NCBI GenBank assembly: GCA_965657945.1
Contig: CBFHPW010000024.1
Coordinates: 1-30,757 of the forward strand
Source of the DNA: CAJJDF01 sp965657945
Lineage (GTDB): Bacteria > Bacteroidota > Bacteroidia > Flavobacteriales_D > CAJJDF01
Direction of reading: 5' to 3'
DNA length: 30,757 nucleotides
The notes under the pieces are model-generated. The model saw nothing but the letters and a program-made list of their open reading frames with translations, did no database searches and was not told the origin of the DNA. Shown in pieces: positions 14,703-23,027 of this stretch. The position numbers were made by a program, and so were the translations under genes. How positions within the stretch are numbered: position 1 is the stretch's first letter; every line of letters starts with the position of its first letter.

Positions 14703-15574
14703 TATTGTTTGAAATAGGAGGAAAATGGTTTTTCAACAGGTAAACTACCTGTTAGGATAAAACGAGTATCAAATTCAAAATATTGAGCATACTCTATTCC
14801 ATTCATTTCGAATTTTACAAAGAGCTTGTATCCTACTTTTTCAGAATCTATTTGTATCAAACTAACTTCTGAAAATTCGGTAATGATAATTTCGTCTTTT
14901 GTGTTTTTTTTGAGCCATTTAATAGCGAGTATTCGGGGCAAATTCACTGTGTCTAGGTATCCTTTGGTTGAAATTACGGAATAGGTATTGATGACAGTTG
15001 CCATTGCCGATTCTGCATCTTCAGGATTCACTAACATAGCATCTAAATATTTGTACACTTTGTTGTTCTCAAGTATGTCGTTTGGCAATACAGGGTTTCG
15101 TCTGTAATAACCATAAAACCAATCGTATTCCTTTCCCGTAAACTCATACTTCATTAATTGAGTTAAATCTTTGATTTTGCCGTCCGGGAAAAGAAAAAAT
15201 TGAGTTTGGTATAAGTAATCAATCTTTTCTTCTTTCACCACAAAATAATGTTTGATGTCGTAAATAGGAAATTCCTTATTCATTTTAATGGTATCAATTT
15301 TCTTTTGAATCAATTCATCGTAAGCTCTCAATGAGCTGTCGGTCAATAAGTTGTTTTTTCTTAATACGTCAACTTTTTTCTTTATTTCCTCTACTTCTAT
15401 TATTCTCGGAGTACTGGTTTTGAATAATTCAGAGAAGCCGTAAGACTTGTATTCTTCGCCAAAAATTCCTTTCAGGTGTTTCTTTACGACATTTTCTGCT
15501 CTATCTTGGGCATCGTCTTGAGAGAATCCAAGAGAATATGAGAATAGTAAAAGGAGTGTAATAAACTGCTTCAT
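14702..15574 (-). CDS. exported protein of unknown function
   Basis: A 290-residue protein with a clean signal peptide (MKQFITLLLLFSYSLGFSQ, cleavage near 19) and no lipobox, so probably periplasmic or secreted. The mature part is charged with no recognised domain. Features include a Lys-rich helix near 20-45 (RAENVVKKHLKGIFGEEY), a Tyr/Trp-rich patch KEYDWFYGYYRRNP near 150, and a C-terminal beta-like region ending in a phenylalanine-rich FSSYFKQ. It lies 40 bases after the metallo-hydrolase gene and overlaps the CxxC gene start by one base. Confidence 0.7.
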   Translation of the reverse strand: MKQFITLLLLFSYSLGFSQDDAQDRAENVVKKHLKGIFGEEYKSYGFSELFKTSTPRIIEVEEIKKKVDVLRKNNLLTDSSLRAYDELIQKKIDTIKMNKEFPIYDIKHYFVVKEEKIDYLYQTQFFLFPDGKIKDLTQLMKYEFTGKEYDWFYGYYRRNPVLPNDILENNKVYKYLDAMLVNPEDAESAMATVINTYSVISTKGYLDTVNLPRILAIKWLKKNTKDEIIITEFSEVSLIQIDSEKVGYKLFVKFEMNGIEYAQYFEFDTRFILTGSLPVEKPFSSYFKQ

Positions 15575-15614
15575 GATTTTTGTTTTATCTAGTTTTAGTC
15601 AAAAATTATTCCAA

Positions 15615-16472
15615 TTAATTGAACAGAGAATTAAAACTGAAAGCTTCCTTGAGTCGAACTCCTTTTTCTGTCATTTGTAACGTACAACATTCATTGTGGT
15701 AGTCATGTTCTAAAAACAAGACGATTTCTTCTTCTGTACATTTATTCAGAAAAAATTCTTTTTCATCAAGTGTTAATAAAGGTCTAGTGTCGTAACCCAT
15801 TACATAAGGCAGAGGAATGTGACCTACTGAGGGAAGTAAATCAGCCATAAAAGCTACTTTTTTTCCTTGGTAATTCAAGATTGGAATCATTTGACTTTCG
15901 GTATGTCCGTCTGCAAAGAAAAATTTCATGTTAGGGATTATACCTTCAGAAAAATTTCCATTTCTCTCCACGAATTTCAATTGCCCAGATTCTTGAATCG
16001 GTAAGATATTTTCTTTCAAAAAAGAGGCTTTTTCTCGAGCATTTGGCTCAATTGCCCATTTCCAGTGGTTTTCATTACTCCAGTAGGTGGCATTAGGAAA
16101 ATAGGTTTCATATCGCTCTTTGGAATTGTTGTGAATAATTGCTCCTCCGCAATGGTCAAAATGCAAATGGGTGAGCACGACATCAGTGATTTCATCCAAA
16201 CCAAATCCCAAAGATTCTATCGACTTTTTCAATGAGTCATTTCCAAACAAATAGAAGTGACTAAAAAACTTTTCAGATTGTTTGTCTCCAATTCCGGTGT
16301 CAATAAGTATCAGGCGATTTCCATCTTCAATGAGCATACAACGCATAGACCAATCGCACATGTTGTTGGTGTCAGGAGTATTGGTTCTGGTCCATAATGA
16401 TTTAGGAACTACTCCAAACATTGCTCCTCCATCTAGCTTAAAATTACCAGTATTTATTGGGTATATTTTCAT
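15615..16472 (-). CDS. metallo-beta-lactamase-fold hydrolase
   Basis: Di-metal hydrolase of the MBL superfamily, likely acting on a lactone, thioester or phosphoester; substrate unknown. With start at 16472 it has 285 residues and begins MKIYPINTGNFKLDGGAMFG, the usual beginning of this subgroup. An upstream ATG at 16568 adds 32 residues that look like read-through of the promoter region. Metal ligands are HLHFDH (His102, His104, Asp106, His107), His190 in DGHTES, Asp211 in MADLLP, and His256 in LEHDYH. No signal peptide: cytoplasmic. First gene of the three-gene leftward group, divergent from msrB. Confidence 0.85.
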   Translation of the reverse strand: MKIYPINTGNFKLDGGAMFGVVPKSLWTRTNTPDTNNMCDWSMRCMLIEDGNRLILIDTGIGDKQSEKFFSHFYLFGNDSLKKSIESLGFGLDEITDVVLTHLHFDHCGGAIIHNNSKERYETYFPNATYWSNENHWKWAIEPNAREKASFLKENILPIQESGQLKFVERNGNFSEGIIPNMKFFFADGHTESQMIPILNYQGKKVAFMADLLPSVGHIPLPYVMGYDTRPLLTLDEKEFFLNKCTEEEIVLFLEHDYHNECCTLQMTEKGVRLKEAFSFNSLFN

Positions 16473-16579
16473 TTCACTTGTATTTGAGATAAAGATAGTG
16501 AATTTTGCAATTTCAATTCCTTCACTTTGTTTATGAATCTTACCCATTAATGTATTATTTTTATTCAAAATCAGTTACC

Positions 16580-17125
16580 ATGAAAATCATTCTGCCAATC
16601 TTTTCTCTTTTTTTAATTTTTTCTTGTTCTCAATCCGTTTCCAGTGTTACAAAAAACGAGGTAAAGGAGACAGAAGCTCTTGTCAATGAAGTCGAAGGCA
16701 AAATGAACACGGAGTTTTATCGAGACTCAATTAGGGATTACTCAAAGTTATCGGAAGATGAGTGGAAAGATATTTTGACTTCGAAGGAGTATTATATTTT
16801 AAGAGAAAAAGGAACTGAAAGAGCTTTTTCTGGCGAGTATGTGAACAATAAGAGAGAGGGAGTTTATGTGTGCAAGGGATGTTCAACCCCTTTATTTTCG
16901 TCAAACACGAAATTTAAATCAGGTACGGGTTGGCCTTCGTTTTATGATAAAATAGAAGGCAATATTCTATCCATTCAGGATAATTCATATGGTATGCAGC
17001 GAACCGAAGTAATTTGTGCGGTGTGCAAAAGTCATCAAGGTCATGTTTTTATAGACGGACCCGAACCAACAGGACTGAGGTATTGCATTAACTCGGAATC
17101 TCTTTACTTTGTAGAAAAGAAATAA
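16580..17125 (+). CDS. msrB: peptide methionine-R-sulfoxide reductase, lipoprotein form
   Basis: Reduces methionine-R-sulfoxide in proteins. The start ATG-16580 gives MKIILPIFSLFLIFSC, a lipoprotein signal with Cys16, so the enzyme is membrane-anchored in the envelope, not cytoplasmic; an upstream ATG-like extension would destroy this. A ~35-residue acidic linker precedes the SelR domain (about 54-180). Zinc cysteines are C98-x-x-C101 and C146-x-x-C149. The catalytic Cys169 lies in GLRYCINSESL. SGTGWPSF has Thr116 where MsrB enzymes with a resolving Cys carry Cys, so recycling may use the external reductant directly. 181 residues. Followed at 3 bases by the Nudix gene. Confidence 0.93.
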   Translation: MKIILPIFSLFLIFSCSQSVSSVTKNEVKETEALVNEVEGKMNTEFYRDSIRDYSKLSEDEWKDILTSKEYYILREKGTERAFSGEYVNNKREGVYVCKGCSTPLFSSNTKFKSGTGWPSFYDKIEGNILSIQDNSYGMQRTEVICAVCKSHQGHVFIDGPEPTGLRYCINSESLYFVEKK

Positions 17126-17128
17126 CCC

Positions 17129-17761
17129 ATGGGAGAGTCTGATTTGCAGAGAATTAAAACTCTTTTTTCGAGTGAGTTGCCAGGAATGAAGGAACATTTG
17201 AAAATGACTCCTTATCGTGCGCTAACCAAATCTGTACCAATCGACTGCAGAGAGGGATCGGTTCTGTTGTTGCTTTATAAGCGAGGCGAAAAGTGGTATT
17301 TTCCATTAATGCAAAGACATGATTACAATGGAGTTCATGCCAATCAAATAAGTTTTCCGGGCGGAAAGGTGGAAAAAAATGACGAATCTAACTACGCAAC
17401 TGCACTTAGAGAAACCCAAGAGGAAATTGGGATAAATTCGGCTCAAATTCAATTAATAGGAGAGCTAAGCGAAATATATATTCCACCAAGTAACTTTCTT
17501 GTTTCTGCCTTTGTTGGATTTTGCACTAAAGAGCCGTTTTTTGTGAAAGAAGAGAAAGAAGTTAAAGAGATTTTGGAAGTCCCAATACTCGATTTATTTA
17601 AACCCGAAATAATTAAGGAAACGCAAGTTGATTTAAGAGGAGGATTAAAATTAAAAACACCTTATTTAGAGCTAAATAATAAGGTGGTTTGGGGAGCAAC
17701 GGCAGCAATTCTAGCTGAGTTTAAATCATTAGTATTGCCTCAAAAAAGTGTGTTTGAATAA
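17129..17761 (+). CDS. Nudix hydrolase, CoA pyrophosphatase-like
   Basis: Cytoplasmic 210-residue Nudix hydrolase, probably cleaving CoA or acyl-CoA to phosphopantetheine and 3',5'-ADP. The Nudix box is GGKVEKNDESNYATALRETQ followed by EEIGI, with the expected G-x5-E-x7-REx2EE-x-G pattern. Just upstream is the NudL-type QISFPGG, and downstream IPPSNFLVSAFVGF, a version of the CoA-pyrophosphatase motif LPSxNFLVxPxVG. It starts 3 bases after the msrB stop, so the two are probably one transcript. Substrate class is inferred from the motifs. Confidence 0.88.
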   Translation: MGESDLQRIKTLFSSELPGMKEHLKMTPYRALTKSVPIDCREGSVLLLLYKRGEKWYFPLMQRHDYNGVHANQISFPGGKVEKNDESNYATALRETQEEIGINSAQIQLIGELSEIYIPPSNFLVSAFVGFCTKEPFFVKEEKEVKEILEVPILDLFKPEIIKETQVDLRGGLKLKTPYLELNNKVVWGATAAILAEFKSLVLPQKSVFE

Positions 17762-17866
17762 GCGTTGTGTCGGACGAATTGTGACGAGTTTTGTTTGTAA
17801 TAAAAGTTTTGTAATTTTTAATGAAAATATTGCAATTCAAAATTGGATTTAACCCCTAATGTTTTT

Positions 17867-17874
17867 TATATTCG
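17867..17874 (+). promoter_or_regulatory. promoter for gltA
   Basis: TATATTCG is a 7 of 8 match to TAnnTTTG. A TTGG lies at 17843-17846, 20 bases upstream, as the -33 element. The gltA ATG is 65 bases downstream, giving a leader of about 55 bases with no hairpin of note. Confidence 0.5.
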
Positions 17875-17938
17875 CAGTGCGATGTGAAGATGTATGTTGC
17901 ATCCAAAACTAGTACTTCAAATTTTTTTATAACAAACT

Positions 17939-19225
17939 ATGAGCGAAACAGCTAAATTCATTTTAGACGGAGAAACCTATGAGTTTCCGGTAATAACTGG
18001 ATCTGAAAACGAAAAGGGGATTGATATTTCAAAACTAAGAGGACAATCAGGATATGTAACTCTTGACCCAGGGTATAAAAACACTGGAGCCACTGAAAGT
18101 GGAATAACATTTTTGGATGGGGAAAAAGGAGTTCTTAGTTACAGAGGTTATTCAATTGAAGAATTGGCAGAAAAATCGACTTTTTTGGAAGTAGCTTATT
18201 TATTAATTGAAGGAGAATTGCCAAACAAAGAGCAATTGGAAGATTTTAATGAAAACATAAGAAAGCACACCTTGGTGGCAGAAGATATGAGAAAGTTTTA
18301 CCAAGCTTTTCCTCATCACGCTCACCCAATGGGGGTTCTTGGTTCTTTGATTAATTCTTTGTCTTCTTTTTACCCTGAGTCTCAAGACCCAAATAGAAGT
18401 GAAGATGCTATTGATTTGACTATTTACAGATTGATTGCCAAAATACCAACTCTTGCAGCTTGGTCTCACAAAAACGCTCAAAGACATCCGGTAGTCTACC
18501 CAAAGAATGAATTGAACTACAGTGAGAATTTCTTACAAATGATGTTCTCGGTTCCTTCTGAAGAATATGAAATTGACCCAGTAGTAGCCAAAGCATTAGA
18601 TTTATTATTTATTCTTCATGCAGACCACGAACAAAATTGTTCTGCTTCTACGGTAAGAATAGTAGGTTCTTCGCAAGCTAACTTGTACGCTTCAATTTCT
18701 GCAGGAATCTCTGCATTGTGGGGTCCGCTTCACGGTGGAGCAAATCAAGCGGTGATTGAAATGTTAGAAGACATCAAAAATGACGGAGGGGATGTGACAA
18801 AATATTTGAACAAAGCAAAAGACAAAAACGATCCATTTAGATTGATGGGGTTTGGTCATAGAGTATACAAGAACTTTGATCCAAGAGCAAAGATTATCAA
18901 AAAAGCATGTGACGATGTTTTAGATAAATTGGGAATCAATGACCCAGTATTGGATATCGCGAAGAAATTGGAAGCAGCTGCTTTGGAAGATCCATATTTT
19001 GTGGATAGGAAGTTATATCCAAACGTAGATTTTTACTCGGGAATTATTTACCGAGCTATAGGAATTCCTACAGAAATGTTTACGGTAATGTTTGCAATTG
19101 GAAGACTTCCAGGATGGATAGCACAGTGGAAAGAAATGATTGAAACCAAGCAGCCAATTGGAAGACCTCGTCAGATTTATACAGGTGCAAACGCTAGAAA
19201 CTACGTAGAACTTAACAAAAGATAA
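17939..19225 (+). CDS. gltA: citrate synthase
   Basis: Condenses acetyl-CoA and oxaloacetate to citrate at the entrance of the TCA cycle. The 428 residues match the hexameric bacterial (E. coli GltA) type. The three catalytic residues are His265 in WGPLHGGANQ, His307 in MGFGHRVYKN and Asp364 in NVDFYSG. The N-terminus (about 1-60) is the short strand domain with the LDPGYKNTGATES motif that joins the catalytic core. HADHEQNCSASTVR precedes the active site. It begins its own transcription unit and is followed after 8 bases by a small lipoprotein gene. Confidence 0.97.
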   Translation: MSETAKFILDGETYEFPVITGSENEKGIDISKLRGQSGYVTLDPGYKNTGATESGITFLDGEKGVLSYRGYSIEELAEKSTFLEVAYLLIEGELPNKEQLEDFNENIRKHTLVAEDMRKFYQAFPHHAHPMGVLGSLINSLSSFYPESQDPNRSEDAIDLTIYRLIAKIPTLAAWSHKNAQRHPVVYPKNELNYSENFLQMMFSVPSEEYEIDPVVAKALDLLFILHADHEQNCSASTVRIVGSSQANLYASISAGISALWGPLHGGANQAVIEMLEDIKNDGGDVTKYLNKAKDKNDPFRLMGFGHRVYKNFDPRAKIIKKACDDVLDKLGINDPVLDIAKKLEAAALEDPYFVDRKLYPNVDFYSGIIYRAIGIPTEMFTVMFAIGRLPGWIAQWKEMIETKQPIGRPRQIYTGANARNYVELNKR

Positions 19226-19233
19226 TCTTTTTT

Positions 19234-19602
19234 ATGCGAACCGCCCATTTTTTATTTCTTGGAGTTATTCTCTTGTTTTCTTGCGAAAACAAGAAGGTCA
19301 TTCCAGTTGAGGAAGTAAAAACTTTGAGTTTTGAGGAAATAATAAAACAACACACAATGGAGTATTGTTCGTGCGCTGTACCTCTAAATGAATTTGTCAA
19401 TACGGTTGATGTGGCCCAGATGGACTCAGCTATTTATGAGCAGTACCAAATTCTACAGGCTCAATTTGAAAACTGTTTTGACCCATTAGGTGAGAAAAAA
19501 GCGTTTCGAGAGGGGCTTTCTGATGATCAAAAGAAGAAACAGATAGAATTATTCAATCAGTTCAGACAAGAACTTTGTCCCGAGGTAGTTCCAAAAAGTT
19601 AA
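19234..19602 (+). CDS. small lipoprotein of unknown function
   Basis: 122 residues with lipoprotein signal MRTAHFLFLGVILLFSC (lipid Cys17). The mature region contains EYCSCAVPLNEF, a later FENCFDP and ELCPE, so four further Cys are available for disulfides or a metal. Helical, charged C-terminal half. It starts 8 bases after gltA and ends just before a terminator, so it is expressed with citrate synthase, but no functional link is known. Confidence 0.75.
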   Translation: MRTAHFLFLGVILLFSCENKKVIPVEEVKTLSFEEIIKQHTMEYCSCAVPLNEFVNTVDVAQMDSAIYEQYQILQAQFENCFDPLGEKKAFREGLSDDQKKKQIELFNQFRQELCPEVVPKS

Positions 19603-19626
19603 TGGAGTTAATAATAAATAAAGAAT

Positions 19627-19658
19627 AAGTTCCTTACAATGTGTCAGGGACTTTTTTT
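19627..19658 (+). terminator. intrinsic terminator after the gltA operon
   Basis: Stem AAGTTCCT / AGGGACTT (8 base pairs, one T-G) around an 11-base loop, followed by seven T. It lies 24 bases after the lipoprotein stop; its T-run touches the stop codon of the convergent TlpA-like gene. Confidence 0.75.
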
Positions 19659-21099
19659 ATTTTGTTCCAATATTAAAACGTCTAGGCTGTGTTTCTTTTT
19701 TCTTGATATCGAAAAATAATTTCTCAATCGAAATGTTTTGACCGTTAGGGATAGGTTTTACAGCAGGAGCTTGCATTATTTTTCCGTTCTTATCAAGTAA
19801 AATATAATGAGGAATGGAATAAATATTAAACTCATCTAGTAAATTAGAATTTCCACCGTAGTACAGCATGTTCCAGTCATATTCTGGATGAGAAGTACAG
19901 TACTGTTCATATTTCTTGTAGCTTGCATCTATATTGATACTTACAAATTCTATAAGATCGCCATATTCTTCATTTAGTCGAGTAAATACGTCCATTTCTG
20001 CTTGACTTTCCTTGTTCCATTTTGCCCAGAAATTAATGTAAACGTATTTTCCTTTGAAATTTTCAATATTTATTATCTCTCTGTGTTGATTTATTAATTT
20101 GATTGGGGAAGGGGTAGCACCAGGAACTAACTTTGTGATGTTCTTTATTATCTCACGAGTTATTTTTCTTACTTCTTCATCCTTTCCAAGTTTTTCGGCT
20201 TCTTTTAATAATCCCAGAATAACGACTGGCGAGTAGTTTGGGTTGTAGTAAAGAGAATACAAGTTTTCGGTGATAACTAACTCTCTTATCGAATTCATTT
20301 TAAAAAAATAGTCTTTTTGCAATAAGGTGTCTAGAGCAATATAGCTTGGGTTCTCGTGTAGTACTTTCGTAATTTGTGATCCTACTTTGCCCATTTGATT
20401 ATTCAATGTTTTTTCATAAAAGTTTAATAAAAACCTCATTTGGGCATGATGCTTTGTATTCATTTTTTTATTAATAACATGGGTGTTGTACAACCCTAGT
20501 TTGTTCACTTTTAAGTGGGAAGAAGGAGATACGAGTTCCAAATCGGCAATGCTATATCGAACGTAATTTTTGAAATAAGAGTTTTTTACTCCAGTAAATT
20601 GTTTTTGAATAGTAACCTTAAAGGTGTCTAGTTTTGAATGGAATATTCTTTTTCCAACATTGTATCTATTTTCAAGAAGAAATTGATCATACAATCTGTC
20701 AAATTCTAACACCAATCCATTGATATCGCCCAAAGGAATAGAATCAAATATAATATTCACGTTGTTTCTTGTCAATTTATAAGTTCCGTCTTCCGACTTT
20801 GGTGGAAATTTTATGGAATATTCTTGATTGGAGTCTAAATAAATAATCCCAATGAGATATTCTATTTGAATGATTGCTTGTTGGGTCTCATTGATTTCAT
20901 AATCAAAATAAAAGTTTCCTAAAGAGTCAATTTCCGTAGATTGCAGAACTTTGTAATTAAGAGTGATGTAATCCGTATATTCGATAAGGTTTACTGTTTT
21001 TCCGGCAAACGGCTGAAACGTATTTCCATTAATTCGCGTTGAAAACGCGTTGATAGATAGACCAATCAAGAGAAAGAATAAAATGAAATTGGGTTTCAT
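19657..21099 (-). CDS. TlpA-like thioredoxin-fold protein lacking the CxxC
   Basis: 480-residue exported protein with signal peptide MKPNFILFFLLIGLSINAFS. A long N-terminal region (about 22-325) starts with beta strands and then turns helical, as in Bacteroidota TlpA/DUF4369-type proteins. The C-terminal thioredoxin-like domain (about 330-465) retains YVYINFWAKW, the cis-proline in YSIPHYILLD (Pro430) and NGKIMQAP. Where WCxxC is expected the sequence reads WNKES (361-365), so no redox pair exists. It may act as a binding or chaperone-like domain (inference). The gene starts 4 bases after coaD ends, so they share a transcript. Confidence 0.85.
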   Translation of the reverse strand: MKPNFILFFLLIGLSINAFSTRINGNTFQPFAGKTVNLIEYTDYITLNYKVLQSTEIDSLGNFYFDYEINETQQAIIQIEYLIGIIYLDSNQEYSIKFPPKSEDGTYKLTRNNVNIIFDSIPLGDINGLVLEFDRLYDQFLLENRYNVGKRIFHSKLDTFKVTIQKQFTGVKNSYFKNYVRYSIADLELVSPSSHLKVNKLGLYNTHVINKKMNTKHHAQMRFLLNFYEKTLNNQMGKVGSQITKVLHENPSYIALDTLLQKDYFFKMNSIRELVITENLYSLYYNPNYSPVVILGLLKEAEKLGKDEEVRKITREIIKNITKLVPGATPSPIKLINQHREIINIENFKGKYVYINFWAKWNKESQAEMDVFTRLNEEYGDLIEFVSINIDASYKKYEQYCTSHPEYDWNMLYYGGNSNLLDEFNIYSIPHYILLDKNGKIMQAPAVKPIPNGQNISIEKLFFDIKKKETQPRRFNIGTK

Positions 21100-21103
21100 A
21101 GGA

Positions 21104-21562
21104 TTAGTTTAGTTTTAATACACTAGGTAGAAACGGAGAAGCGTCACCATTATTTTTTATGATGTCTCGCACTATAGAAGAACTAATTGCAGAAAGCTCA
21201 GCAGAGGTGATTAAGAACACAGTTTCGATGGTTGGCTTTATTTCTTTATTGATTTGTGAAATAGCTCTTTCAAATTCAAAGTCGGGAGAGGTTCGGAGAC
21301 CTCTAAGCATAAATTTAGCGTTCTTTTTCTCGCAGTACTCGGTAGTTAACCCTTCATAGGATTCTACTTTTACTCTTGGTTCATTCTTGAAAGTTTTTTC
21401 AATAAAACTGATTCTTTCTTCTAAGGTAAACATGTAATTTTTGTTTGCGTTGGAACCAATGGCTACAATGATTTCATCGAATAGTTCAAGCCCCCGATTT
21501 ACAAGCGCTTGGTGACCTTTGGTGATTGGGTCAAATGATCCAGGAAATATAGCTCTTTTCAT
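21104..21562 (-). CDS. coaD: pantetheine-phosphate adenylyltransferase
   Basis: Transfers AMP from ATP to 4'-phosphopantetheine to give dephospho-CoA. The 152-residue length is typical. Motifs: PGSFDPITKGH (8-18) with the TxGH-type nucleotide motif, the RGLRTSPDFEFE helix in the middle, and ISSSIVRDI near the C-terminus. Cytoplasmic. First gene of the leftward pair with the TlpA-like protein. Starts at ATG directly before the family N-terminus KRAIFPGSFDP. Confidence 0.96.
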   Translation of the reverse strand: MKRAIFPGSFDPITKGHQALVNRGLELFDEIIVAIGSNANKNYMFTLEERISFIEKTFKNEPRVKVESYEGLTTEYCEKKNAKFMLRGLRTSPDFEFERAISQINKEIKPTIETVFLITSAELSAISSSIVRDIIKNNGDASPFLPSVLKLN

Positions 21563-21600
21563 AGTGTGTTTTTATGGTGTGACTTATACAATAGTTAAGC

Positions 21601-21608
21601 CAAACTTA
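21601..21608 (-). promoter_or_regulatory. -7 element for coaD
   Basis: TAAGTTTG on the minus strand matches TAnnTTTG fully, 38 bases before the coaD ATG. No clear -33 seen. Confidence 0.45.
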
Positions 21609-21707
21609 CGAAAAATAAGTCTAGTCCTCATTCAGTTAAAAAAAGTTAATCTTTGATTGAATGTTATTATTTAAAGGTTAGTGAATTGGTAGAGTGGCAG
21701 AATGTAT

Positions 21708-21715
21708 TAAATTTG
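21708..21715 (+). promoter_or_regulatory. promoter for the OmpH-like operon
   Basis: TAAATTTG matches TAnnTTTG fully. A TTG at 21686-21688 lies 19 bases upstream, giving the best -33/-7 pair in the window. The ATG is 26 bases downstream. Confidence 0.6.
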
Positions 21716-21741
21716 CAGAAATCAATTAAAACTAAATCATC

Positions 21742-22470
21742 ATGAAACAAGTAGGGACTATTCTTAATGTTATCTTGATACTAGCAGTATCGGTGTTATT
21801 TTATTTACATTTTTCTTCTGCCATAATACCTCCAACACCTGTTGTTTCAAAGTCAAAAGAGCCTGTGGTAATGATGGAGGATTCTCTTACCAAGTTTATG
21901 AGTTTAGATTCAAATATTGCAGCTAAACCCATAAAGATTGCATATGTGAATAATGACTCTTTGAATAAAAAATTAACTATGTTGAGAGATGTAGAAAACA
22001 GAATTGCCCAAAAAGAAAAAGAATTGCAAGGAAATATTGAATCGAAGAAAAGAACATACGAAAGAAATTACAAAAACAAGATTTCTGATTTTGAATCGAA
22101 AAAGAATCAATATACAATTAAGGCACCCACTCTTACAGATAAGCAATTGGAGGCTGAACAAGGAAAATTGATGGAATTACAAAATGAAATCATGCAGATG
22201 GAGCAAACCTTGCAGCAAAAAATGTATCAATTTTCGCAAGAGCAGGAGCAAGAATACATGATAATGAAATCAGAGGAAATGGAGAATTACTACCTAAAAG
22301 TTCAAAGTTTTTGTCAGTCTTTTGCCAAAACTTTAGGGTTTGATTTTATTTTGATATACCAAAGTGGCGGATCTATTTTGTACTCCAATCCGAATTATGA
22401 TATTTCTAATTATGTGGTGGATGCCATCAATAGAGAATATGCTCAAAACAAATCTACTTCAGTAAAATAA
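21742..22470 (+). CDS. OmpH/Skp-family coiled-coil protein
   Basis: 242-residue envelope protein related to the periplasmic chaperone Skp (OmpH family). Residues 5-26 are a hydrophobic signal or anchor with no clear cleavage site. The core begins with IAYVNNDSLNKK (67-78), the Skp-type first strand, and then a long Glu/Lys/Gln-rich coiled coil (about 80-190) including the pattern LQNEIMQMEQTLQQKM. It closes with FDFILIYQSGGSILYSN, the family C-terminal strands. Chaperone activity is inferred. The stop overlaps the next gene's ATG by one base (TAATG). Confidence 0.85.
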   Translation: MKQVGTILNVILILAVSVLFYLHFSSAIIPPTPVVSKSKEPVVMMEDSLTKFMSLDSNIAAKPIKIAYVNNDSLNKKLTMLRDVENRIAQKEKELQGNIESKKRTYERNYKNKISDFESKKNQYTIKAPTLTDKQLEAEQGKLMELQNEIMQMEQTLQQKMYQFSQEQEQEYMIMKSEEMENYYLKVQSFCQSFAKTLGFDFILIYQSGGSILYSNPNYDISNYVVDAINREYAQNKSTSVK

Positions 22471-23024
22471 TGCTAATAGCTAACCAAAAGAAAAAAGAAA
22501 ATATTGCCGAATATGTAATTTACATGTTTCAGGTAGAAACGATTATAAGAAGTTTCGACTTTAAGATAGATGATATTTTCGATCATTATATTGCTGTGAT
22601 GACCTCTATTGAGGAAGCACGTGAAGATGTAAAGAAATGGTATTTGGAAATTATTGAGGAGATGAAATCTAAGGACTTAAAAGAAAAAGGTCACATAGCA
22701 AGAGTTCATGAAACGATGGATGAAATGAATTTCCTTCATAACACTCTTCTGACTTCCTTGGAGGACACAGAATACCTAGAAATTCATTCGGAAGCAGGAG
22801 GTTACATTCAAGAATTGAGAGATAAATCCGGAACCGAGGGGATGAGTGATATTGAAATATGTCTTACGGGATTATACGGAAAGTTGACTTTGAAAATCCA
22901 GAAAAAAGAGATTTCGGATGAAACCGAATTGGCCTTTGAATCTTTTACGAAACTTTTGGCAATTCTGTCAGTCCGATACAAAGATTTTAAATCAGGAAAC
23001 TTGAAATTTCAGATGAATAATTAA
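22470..23024 (+). CDS. DUF4924 family protein
   Basis: 184-residue cytoplasmic protein of unknown function. It starts MLIANQKKKENIAEYVIYMFQ, the hallmark beginning of DUF4924, and is largely alpha-helical and acidic. No catalytic motif is visible. Translationally coupled to the OmpH-like gene by a one-base overlap. Its stop lies 3 bases from the stop of the convergent glycosyltransferase with no hairpin between them. Confidence 0.8.
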   Translation: MLIANQKKKENIAEYVIYMFQVETIIRSFDFKIDDIFDHYIAVMTSIEEAREDVKKWYLEIIEEMKSKDLKEKGHIARVHETMDEMNFLHNTLLTSLEDTEYLEIHSEAGGYIQELRDKSGTEGMSDIEICLTGLYGKLTLKIQKKEISDETELAFESFTKLLAILSVRYKDFKSGNLKFQMNN

Positions 23025-23027
23025 GAA

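Noticed and set aside
16473..16568. N-terminal extension of the metallo-hydrolase
   Set aside because: The 32 extra residues run through the divergent promoter region and the family N-terminus MKIYPINTGNFKL starts at 16472.
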